Assembly: GCA_037893245.1 (NCBI GenBank)
Contig: JBAIAA010000103.1
Location: 186,001 to 250,000, forward strand
DNA length: 64,000 bases
Origin: Crossaster papposus
Lineage: Eukaryota > Echinodermata > Asteroidea > Velatida > Solasteridae
Direction: 5' to 3'
The position numbers and the translations under genes are program-made. Below the pieces are notes generated by a model, which made no database searches, had not been told where the DNA came from, and saw nothing but the letters and a program-made list of their open reading frames with translations. Positions 1 to 10,100 of the stretch are shown piece after piece (position 1 is the first letter of the stretch; each line of letters opens with the position of its first letter).

Positions 1-219
1 CGGGATTATTTTAACATCACCGAGCCGAGGGGCGGGATTATTTTTAACGAAACTCGATCCAAAGGGGGGTTCAGGCCGATAGTGCTGGGAAGCACACCCA
101 CACATTTCCAGCCTTGCTCGCTGCTGACAGACATTTCCGAACTTGAACTTATGCGTCATCCGTTTTGAATTTGGGGAAAACTTTGCGTTTATATACGTCA
201 TCCGGCGCGAACTGGTTAA
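1..219. mobile_element. TTAA MITE family A (TIR CCAGTTCGCGCC), cut by window edge
   Basis: The right end reads CCGGCGCGAACTGGTTAA. The left end is cut by the window start. The body is the same as the complete copy at 15349-15590. The TTAA target and 12-14-bp TIR resemble piggyBac-type non-autonomous elements. Confidence 0.8.
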
Positions 220-640
220 GGGCAGTATTTGAAAAGAGTCAGTTTTTTCTAACGATGATTGGCCGACCATCATCAGAAATGAATAATTAGAAACAAAAAT
301 TCTTGAAAATGACAGCTCATCAGGTGCCGAGATTCAACGGAATGCTTGAGACATTCATGGACGTGTATAAACAGTATTGCAAATAAAATGTGGACTAAAC
401 TAAATTTAATAAATTGGGGCCGTGTTTGAAAATAGTCAGGTATTTCCAATGATTGCCTGCCGGCAATAGTTGGAAATTAATACAATAATTTGATATTAAT
501 TTAATTTATTAAACATTTATTAACATTTAAAAAAAAAAATGACAGCTCACCAGTTGTGCATGCCGAGTAAGGCATTTTGTAATAAGTTGGTAGCTTTATT
601 TTTTGATGTTTGCAAATGTACTATTTTTTTCACCGTGTAG

Positions 641-694
641 TTCATGACAAGAGACAGCAGTGCTGACGAGGAGCAGACGTCAGGCAGGGCCATG
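641..694 (+). CDS. UNC80: Probable small upstream exon of the UNC80 homologue
   Basis: An 18-codon stretch reads FMTRDSSADEEQTSGRAM. It has a T-rich acceptor ending in GTGTAG and a strong donor GTAAGT. Only phase 0 is open, and phase 0 is what the next certain exon at 7073 needs. The acidic, polar composition suits a linker between helical repeats. Assignment rests on position, strand, splice sites and phase, not on recognised homology. Confidence 0.5.
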
Positions 695-1558
695 GTAAGT
701 CCCAAGTTGTCTGATTGCCATGCAGCGTTAACTTTCATTCTGGTATTTTACAACTCGCGAAAAAACTTTTTTTTTCTTTTCAATTCATCATTGATTCAGG
801 TTCATAAAAACTAATTTTAACAAATTACATGTAGTTTTAGAAACGCAATAAAACTTTAATAATAACTCACATAAAAACTAATAACATTTTTACTTTACGT
901 CTAAACTAGCCACGCCCCTCAAACTGCAGTTGGGACAGCAGCAAGTGTTGAGACTGTCCCAACTACATGTATAGTGATGGCAATGAGCAAATTTTATTAA
1001 GGATCATTGGTTAACTAGTGGTTGGTTTGTGACATACATGTACCAAAACATGCAAATCTAGTCGAATCTGTTACAAATTTAGTCGAACTTTTGATGTCAC
1101 ATGGACACCGACTAAAGAATATTTCAACACATAATTTGTTTTCATTTACACAATAATAGCAATTGTGTATAGACTTCCTTACCTTTCTGCTGTGTTTAAT
1201 CGTACAATGGTGACAAACAAAAGTGACAGAATCGTAAACTAAAAATAAATAATTGCGATCGAGATGAAATTTAGCTCGGCAAAGTTTGTGCCTTTTTTGT
1301 TGATAGTTGGGCCCCCACTGCACCATGCTATACAAATTGCAACTGAAAGACGGCTTATAATCATGGTGAACAGCTGCGGTAGGCTGGTCCTGAATAGTCG
1401 AGTAGACTAGTCCAACCAGATCAGATCAGAATTGGCGGAGTCCCTGCAAGTCCATCACAAGTCCTTCAGTCTCAAGTCAAGTCACTAGCTATTCAATTGA
1501 ACTGTTAACAAAAGCATTCCTTTGTCATTGTTCAACCAGTTTCTTGCGACTGGCTTTA

Positions 1559-1724
1559 TGAAAGGACTTGTGAAAGAACTTGTGAAAGAACTTGTGAAAG
1601 AACTTGTGAAAGGACTTGTGAAAGGACTTGTGAAAGAGCTTGTGAAAGAGCTTGTGAAAGGACTTGTGAAAGAGCTTGTGAAAGGACTTGTGAAAGAGCT
1701 TGTGAAAGGACTTGTGAAAGGACC
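1559..1724 (+). repeat. 12-bp tandem repeat (AAAGGACTTGTG and AAAGAGCTTGTG variants)
   Basis: About 13 copies of a 12-bp unit lie inside a dispersed repeat whose flanks (AAAGCATTCCTTTG before, GGGACTCAAATA-like after) recur at 28950-29038, where only about two units are present. The open frame KGLVKELVKELV is a by-product of the 12-bp period. Confidence 0.9.
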
Positions 1725-2979
1725 TAAAGGGACTCAAATATAACTCTAAGAATCGGTCCAACTGTGTGGTTAACTATAGTCCTTGATCAAACTTGTCCAA
1801 TGCTGAAGTCAGAGTGTAGCAACATCACTATTAAATACATAGATGGTTTTGCTGTAAAAATATTATAAAATTTGACTGAAGTCACTTGTTATGTTGGACT
1901 CATAGGTGATCGTGATGCTTTTTCAGATTACATTAGAAAAGCAAGCTTCTAATCTGCTGCTTGGAATGAAAGATAACTGTCATGTATCACACTAATTAGT
2001 AGCAAAGCAGTCTATTAACCAGTTCATTTTCTATTGACTGAGGGAATATATTGGTTCCAGTCATATACATGTAGAGGGATATTGTTATATTGCTTGGTCA
2101 ATATAATAGTATTTTTCAATATTGCTGTAGTATTGACTGAGTATTTTTAACATGCTTCATTAAGAGAGTGCTGATCTATCAGTATAGTCTTCGCACCGGT
2201 ATTATTTTTTTTGCAGAGAAAACTCACCATTCTTTTATATGATGCATTGGAAAGATTAATGTACAAACGTCACACTGTCTTTCAAAAATTTAAAAACATC
2301 AACATAAGTACCACTTTACGATGAATTTTAGGTGAAAATTCCAAATGTGCTTGCATGTTTTCGTCTTAAGTAATCCCTCCAAAAAGACATTAATTAAACA
2401 AAATATTGATAGAATTATCTGCCACTGAAAATAAAAAGACATACAGCTGAAATTCACTAGCTATGTTTAAACTGTGTTGGTTGTTCTTGAACCATATTCT
2501 GGCCATTTTAAAGGTAAAGCCTTTTAAAAACGAATCCTCTTAGTAATACTTCATGATTTTTTGTTTTGTAACAGATTTCTAAAACTCTTTCACTGTGCGG
2601 GAAAATCTAAAGTGGCATCAAGGTGTCTTTCTCAGTCTTCTTTAGCATATTTCTCATTCTTGCGATTTTTTTCTTCAATTAATTTCTTCAATTAAACTGG
2701 TCTCCAAGCAGTCTATGCAGTTTTTTGAGGATTGAGGCAATGGTCACCCCTCCCTCCACTGAACAAATGCAAAAAATAACAATGATTTTGAAGAATTGAT
2801 GCGGAATCCAATTTATACATGGTGTATTTTTAAGGATTGAGAATGGTTTCCAGCCAAAAGGCTAAGGATGGTTAGGGTTAAAAGAAGATTTTTTTTCAGG
2901 TGATTTAATTCTTTGAGAGTACAGTGTGACATAGCTTTTCTAATCTGCATAATATATATTAAACCTGTGCACGTTCCAG

Positions 2980-3012
2980 AACTCAGTGAAGGGGAGAAAT
3001 ATGATGCGTAAG
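2980..3012 (+). CDS. UNC80: Possible 33-nt micro-exon of the UNC80 homologue
   Basis: Eleven codons read NSVKGRNMMRK between an acceptor ending in TTCCAG and a donor GTTAGT. Only phase 0 is open, which matches both neighbours (641-694 and 7073-7198). The acceptor has a weak pyrimidine tract, and a tract this short can arise by chance. Nothing about it is diagnostic of the family. Confidence 0.3.
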
Positions 3013-3416
3013 GTTAGTGTGCCCCTCCCCCACCCCCCTTCCCCCCATGGTGGGGCTTCCCCACCCCTATCCACGTCCGTACGTCGCTGTGTCCCTGTGT
3101 CCATCACGCACAAACTTAAGGTTGTACAAAGTCAGAGCTATTTGAAAATACGGCTGGATATTTTGGGGTTTAAAAATCCGGGACTGCTTTGCTAGCAGGT
3201 TGCACCGGATTTTTTTAAACGGGTTATATTAGCTGGGAATGAAGTGGGTGATGGAGGAAATGGGTTGTGTGTGGGTTGTGTATGGGTTGTAAATGGCGAA
3301 TGTACTAAATAAATTACTTAAAAACATTTTATAAAATTGCTGAAATGATAGTTTGCCAATATACAATTTGATCATTTGCAAATTAAAGTGGTACATGTGT
3401 TATGATCAGGGGCCAA

Positions 3417-3649
3417 TTTCACGGAGCTGCTAAGCACAAAAATTTGCTTAGCATGAACATTTGTCCTTGGTAAAAACAAGGTTACAGACCAAATTTTCAC
3501 GTGATCTTTATTGTTTTTGATTGATAATCAGCTGTTTTTTTGCTTATCATGAAAAACAGAATTTTGGCTGATAACTTGTTTTTAATGAGCAAGACTTTTT
3601 TGTGCCAAGCAAATTTTTGTGCTTAGCAGCTCCGTGAAATTGGCCCCAG
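3417..3649. mobile_element. Harbinger-like MITE, TIR GGGCCAATTTCACG
   Basis: An inverted repeat of about 40 bp (GGGCCAATTTCACGGAGCTG continuing through CTAAGCACAAAAATTTGCT) closes both ends of a 230-bp element. The flanks share CAG, consistent with a 3-bp target duplication as in PIF/Harbinger elements. Related but decayed termini are seen near 23670, 40620, 53890 and 56210. Confidence 0.75.
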
Positions 3650-4368
3650 GGAAGGAGAGGGGGGGGGGGGGGGGGGGGTGTTTTTTTTTTAATAACATTT
3701 TTAACTGAATGAATATGAAGTGAATATGCTCGCTGCAATACAAAACACAACCTATTTTTGTTGTTGACATTTGCAGTTTTAGCAGCAGTGTTATAAAATA
3801 AATTAGATAAAAAACAAAACTAAACAAAATAAATAGAAATCCAGCCGTATTCCATTCCAAGCTTTTGTTTTGTGCATCTCATAGGCAGTGTGAAAACAAA
3901 TCCTGTTCTGTTTTTCAGCCCATGGACCCAAAAAACAAAACAAAAACACATGAACCCAAAATGCACACCACCCATTGTGTAGCTGATATAAACCAGAACT
4001 GCACGTCATATTCATCCGTAGCAAAGAGTCTGCCCTGTGGCATGATAACGGCCATTAACCCCCGTCTGAAACGTTCCATTGTCCTGTTCTGGAGATTTAG
4101 TCCCCGTTTCCCCCGTTTCACTTGTTTTTTGGCCACGTTTTAGCCTATTTTGGATCTCCTGTCTTCAAATCTTTACTAACCTACGTTTATTTTCTTCAAA
4201 TTTTGAAAAACCAATGAATTGTTTTTCTAAGACATTAAAAAAAAAAGGTTAATGAGTGATTTGTTTTCCGTTCACATCTACCTATTGGTATGAAATGGCT
4301 TTAGCTCACTACATAAAAATATATATTTGGTTTTTGAGAACGTCATATATTGTACAAAAATGTGTTCA

Positions 4369-4658
4369 TTAAAGGTATGATACATCATTTACAGAAAATT
4401 GAATTTTTTTACTACCGAATTATTAATAAAAATAGTGATTCTAGGCATCCAGCAAAATGATTGCGCTAAAAATCCTGAATTGTTCAAAAAAATTGAATTG
4501 TATAAACAAAATATTAAAAAAATCGCCAGACGGCAATCGCGAAGAAAAACAAGAACAACGGCCCCACGCCAGTTGAAAACGAAAGCCGTTTTAGTTCTTG
4601 TTTTTTTCGTGGCATCCATGATTGTAAAACTTCGGAATGGTGTATTCTACCTTTCAAT
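4369..4658. mobile_element. TTAA MITE family B (TIR AGGTAGGATACACCATT), diverged
   Basis: The left end TTAAAGGTATGATACATCATT and right end GGTGTATTCTACCTTTCAA are degenerate forms of the family B TIR. The body contains the diagnostic GCATCCAGCAAAATGATTG segment. Confidence 0.7.
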
Positions 4659-5822
4659 TAGATATTCAAAGAAGATTTTCAAAAAAAAAGAGATCTGAAA
4701 TTGGCTATGTCATAAAGTTGATTGTCTTGAATTGCATCCTTGTCCCCCTACAAATATCGTCCGTCTGTTTTTTCCCGTTTTCGTAGGTATTGGTCGCAAC
4801 ATGTGCAATTTTGTTTTAAAGACACGAGCGCCCTCTTTTGATGGAAAATAGAAAGTGGCAGGCTTAAATTGAGTGCAGAATTTTTTTTTTTATTTATTAA
4901 AAGCAACAATTTTTGTTGCACTGTCATCATTTGATTTTTGCCTGCCACACATCACAGTGACATCAGTAGAGGGCGATCGTATTGATCAAGGATGACATTA
5001 TGTACATATTGTTTGTATAATAGCTAATGTCTGACCGATTTTGTCTGTATTACCTGTAAGTGTATAAATACACCAGTTGGTTATTGTCCACATTCCCGTT
5101 AATCGTCTGCAGTCTATGTACATGTACCATATTGGGCCTGATCATGCCCTCAACAGTTTGTGGTTAAAAAGTGTGCGCTGGTGCAATATAAGGTCTAATG
5201 TCTGATTGTTTCACTGCCAGCAAGATATTGCATGCTTTCAGCACACAATCACGGTGTTAAGCCGTGTCCAAATTGACCTTTTCAAGTAAAACTCGCAGAG
5301 ATTATAGTTGAAGACGCAGGCTCGTAAAACAAGAGAGCAAGATTTTCAATAGCACCCTCTGTAGCTCGCAATGGGAAATGCAAATTGTTAATGTTGTTAT
5401 GCTGTTCTGTGAAGATTAGTTACACCCTCTGTTGACATGTGCAGCATGTGTGTAGACAAGACAATTTCCACAATGGCTTCTCATGCAGAATCGGAGCTCA
5501 TGCGCCGTATGCTGGTGAACCTGTTGTATCACGCTTGCACGGCACCATTGGGCGTGCAATCAAACTGGACGATGATGCCTAGCGGCGATGTCCACTAAAC
5601 TTTCTGAGATTCTGTTCACAATTATTCAAATATAATTCCACTTCAAGTTTTCATAGTCAAACGTTTTGGTGAAATAAATTTATAGTTTTCACAGTCATGA
5701 CAGTCCATATAAGACTCAATCCGGCTTATTCACGATGTTCACAGAGATTCAGTTTTGTCAATCAACAATCTCAACAGTCAGTTTCACAACAAATTTTGTG
5801 AGAACGATAACTGTTACTTCAT

Positions 5823-5986
5823 TTAAACCAGTTCGGAAATGTCTGTCAGCAGCGAGCAAGGCCGGAAATGCGTGGGTGTGCTTCCCGGCACTATCGGCCT
5901 GAACCCGCTTCGGATCGAGTTTCGTTAAAAATATTCCCGCCCCTCGGCTCGGTGATGTTAAAATAATCCCGGCACAAACTGGGTAA
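5823..5986. mobile_element. TTAA MITE family A, inverted and internally deleted
   Basis: Starts TTAAACCAGTTCGG, has the family body in reverse orientation, and ends in a decayed GGGTAA. About 80 bp shorter than full-length copies. Confidence 0.7.
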
Positions 5987-7072
5987 TAACACAACAGCTC
6001 TTTAACTCTATTCTGAATTATTAGATGGATTCCTAAATTGCTAGTTTGTCGGCTTAGATCGTCCAGTAAAAGACGGTGTACATAAAAACTCAGTTTCATC
6101 ATCTCTTCCACAGATCCCCCCATAATGCTTTGCGGTAGCATGCTTCATATGCAAATCAATATCTACATGTAAGGTCACATGCAAATAAGCAGATACTATG
6201 CAAACTATTTACTGGCAAAATGTTACTTTCAGTTACAATACATTTTGGATTGGCATAAGTTGGATTGGCATAAAGGGCATCGCCATTTTGACAACACTTG
6301 TCTTCATGACAGAAAAGAAATACAAATCTGTCGTCTGAATATTTCTTGTTGTCGTTTTCCTTAACCATCATCTATTTTTGTTTGTTGTTTACTTTCAAAT
6401 CTCCACAACTACATGTCTGTACCAAAATCCTTGCTGCAATCATACGTGATGTATAGTATGCTTGCTTAACAACGACACCACTTGACCCCTATCATTCATG
6501 AACCCTATGTTATTAGATCATTTTGTGTTGACTCACTTTGTTTCATAGTTTTTAGTTATGCATGTGTCCATCCTTATTCTTCATAACTATATTATATTAT
6601 GTTCACTTCGTTACAATTTTGTTTATTATTTCACTTTATATTTATCTTTCTTACATACCTGTAATTCTTTCGATTGAAAAAAAAAACTGGGGAAAAAACC
6701 GGAAATGTTATTTGAAAAAAATAGACTAATCCTATTTCCGCATACAATTTTAAAAAGTGGTTTATGATTCTCACTTTTATCACGATATTCATTTCTCTTT
6801 CTTATAATTTTTTTGTTTCATTCGCTTTCTTTTGTTTAACTGCGATAGATTCAACCTTTTAGTACAGCTTTAATCCTAGAATATGAAATATCTTCTGGCA
6901 TCTGTCAAAGTAAAATAGTAAAGGTTCATGAACTTCAACATTGCTTCATACATAAAGCCACAGATTTTTGATAAAATCTGATAAAGACTTGAATTAGAGT
7001 TAATGTAGAAGTACTACGTTGAAGACCTAATAGCAGAAGACCTAATATGCTTTTTTTTTACATCTGGAACAG

Positions 7073-7198
7073 AGTACGGTCCTGCGCCACCTCAGTGTGC
7101 TTATGGGCTATAATCAGGTGGAGAAGTGCTTCATCCTAGCACCCCAACAGCTAAGAGAGTCAGCAGTGTTCTATGCCTTCATGGCAGGGGCACCAAAG
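7073..7198 (+). CDS. UNC80: UNC80 exon (42 codons)
   Basis: The exon reads STVLRHLSVLMGYNQVEKCF and continues through APQQLRESAVFYAFMAGAPK. It is preceded by a T-rich tract and AG and followed by GTAGCC. Phase 0 at both ends. It is the first exon in the window that I recognise by sequence. Exons upstream are expected but mostly not identified. Confidence 0.8.
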
Positions 7199-10100
7199 GT
7201 AGCCTGGGAGTTTTAGATGCCTTATACTTTTTTTACACTTCCGATGCCAGGTTCATACTCGAAAGCGAACGCAAACAGGAATTTATGTTGTTGGGGTAAT
7301 GTACCGCCCTCTTTCGGTGAGCATTCCTGGGGAATTCCCTTATGTACGCACAATAAACAGCCCACGTGCGTACATGTACGATGTCGGTAGTGGGAAATCT
7401 CCCTTTTCCTGTGTACATGCTCCATACAATGTATATTGTACGTCTGCCAAGGACATGAAAGATGAATTTTCAAGGATGCCCCAGGGTATGTTCGCTATGT
7501 CCAAGTTCGCTTTTTGGAAGAAAAAAAAATAGGAAGAAAACAAAAATCACATAACCTTTGGTTACAATTATGACTTGTGATTATGATTATGAATATGACT
7601 TGAATTGACTTGCAATGACTTGTTATAGCCCATCACAACTCCTCTTATAACCCCCTCCCCCCTTTTGCATCCTACAGATGCTGGACCACAACGTCAAGGT
7701 GGGTAACGTTCTTCTGCCCATGATCATGGAGTTGTTTGCCTACTGTCCCTCACCTCAGAAGTCTCCCCAGGAAATGCAGCCCCATGACTACACCTTGTGG
7801 TTCCTGGAGCCTCACTGTAGACACTCTTGGCTCATGTCTATCCTCATCATACTCTACAAGGTAAGGTCACAGCTCAGGCCCTAGTGGGTTATTTATTCAT
7901 AGCTACCAGGACATGCAGCCCCATGACTACACCCTGTGGTTCCTAGAGCCTCACTGTAGACACTCCTGGCTCATGTCTATTCTCATCATACTCTACAAGG
8001 TAGGGTCATAGCTCAGGCCCTGTTGGGTTATTTATTCATAGCTACCCAGGACATGCAGCCCCATGACTACACCCTGTGGTTCCCGGAGCCTCACTGTAGA
8101 CACTACTGACTCATGTCTATCCTCATCATACTCTACAAGGTAGGGTCTCAGCTCAGGCCCTGGTTGGTTATTTATTCATAGCTACCCAGGACATGCAGCC
8201 CCACGACTACACCCTGTGGTTCCTGGAGCCTCACTGTAGACACTACTGACTCATGTCTATCCTCATCATACTCTACAAGGTAGGGCCACAGCTCAGGCCC
8301 TGGTAGGTTATTTATTCATAGCTGCCCAGGACATGCAGCCACATGACTACACCCTGTGGTTCCTGGAGCCTCACTGTAGACACTACTGACTCATGTCTAT
8401 CCTCATCATACTCTACAAGGTAGGGCCACAGCTCAGGCCCTGGTAGGTTATTTATTCATAGCTGCCCAGGACATGCAGCCACATGACTACACCCTGTGGT
8501 TCCTGGAACCTCATTGTAGACACTCCTGGCTCATGTCTATTCTCATCATACTCTACAAGGTAGGGTCACAGCTCCGGCCCTGGTGGGGTTATTTATTCAT
8601 AGCTACCCAGGACATGCAGCCCCATGACTACACCCTGTGGTTCCTGGAACCTCGCTGCAGACACTCCTGGCTCATGTCTATTCTCATCATACTCTACAAG
8701 GTAGGGTCACAGCTCCGGCCCTGGTGGGGTTATTTATTCATAGCTACCCAGGACATGCAGCCCCATGACTACACCCTGTGGTTCCTGGAACCTCGCTGCA
8801 GACACTCCTGGCTCATGTCTATTCTCATCATACTCATCAACAGTTCGGTTCAGAAGTACAGAATATAATTCCATGTTGTCTGAGATCAGATTGTCCTTGA
8901 CTTGGTTTGTTTCTCATTCCCTTTTTGATTGCTATAACTACATTGGATTACAGTACAACTTTGACCAGCTGGAGCTGAAGGCCGAGATGAAGTCTCTAAT
9001 GCGTATCACCATCAACACCCTGGAGGCCCAGAGGCACCAGTGTAAGCCAAAACGACCCGAGCCTCCTACCCCAGAGGACATCTGGGGAGCAACCACGCCC
9101 CTGGAGAAGAAACGATCAGGTGGGCGTTTTTAAACTTGCTTCCTGGTGCTCGTTTTGGAGTTTGACCCTTTAAATGGCTCTTTATTTGAATGAGACATAG
9201 ACTTAAAGGTGGGATACACCATTGGTAATTGCTTGAAAGATCACGAATAGGTGGATTTTTTTTTTGGGGGGGGGGGGGGTGGTAGTTTAAAGTAAATATC
9301 GTTTAACTAACCAGTCCCAAGTTTTACAATCATAGATGCTTTGTTTTTTTCGCAATCGCCCTCCGGTGATCGTGAATTTAAATTTGTTTTAAAGAATATT
9401 ACAGAATATCTAGTGAAATAATTTTGCTGGATGTCTACAATCGTTATTAAATTTTAAATAAGTAAGATTTTTTTTTATAATTCGATAGTAACAATTTTCG
9501 ATCTATGTAACAAGTGTATCCTACCTTTAAAAGTTAAACTTTTTTCAATGGACAACAAATAATAATTTAAAAAAAAATATATATTTTCTCTCTAAAAAGC
9601 CAAAAAATCAGTGTAGTCCTGTTTTGATTAGCGTTTGCAGGGAGCAATGCACCCCAAACAACAAAGACAACATTTTGAGTTTTCTGTTTCCATAAATTTG
9701 TGCCATACGTGCGCGTCTACATGTTTATAAATTTGGTACCCTGTGGAGACCTGAACACAATGGGGACAATGCAAGTCGAAATATCTTCACTGTGTATATT
9801 TCTATAGATAAATAGGTCTCCATTACTTTTTCACGGAATAGACTCAAGGATTTTACTCAAAAACTAGGGTTAGGGTTTAGGTTAGGGTTAGGGTATAATA
9901 TAGGGAATATTTGGTCCATATTTCAACCCAGTAAATTAACTGTGGTTGAAATAGGAGCATTTTAAAGAAAATTTTTGATAGTCCAAAAATGTTGTACACA
10001 AGAACAAAGATTTCTCCACAGTGATACAAATTTGCAGACTTTTGCACACACACACTTTGTGTCCCTCCACCTAAACTCTCATAAATAGTGACAAATTGCC

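Larger units (their letters stand above)
695..7072. other. Presumed UNC80 intronic sequence
   Basis: Apart from the possible micro-exon at 2980-3012 and the listed repeats, it is AT-rich with no recognisable exon. A 40-codon ORF at 5473-5598 (MASHAESELMRRMLVNLLYH...) has no good donor and was not called. A long poly-G tract at 3660-3679 is next to poly-T. Confidence 0.6.

Noticed and set aside
5473-5598. Possible exon or peptide MASHAESELMRRMLVNLLYH...
   Set aside because: There is no convincing donor and no recognised homology; a 40-codon ORF can occur by chance. It remains a weak candidate.
8473-8868. ORF of 131 codons with three repeats of MQPHDYTLWFLEP
   Set aside because: As a separate gene: it reads through donors and introns of duplicated exon units and is explained by the tandem array.
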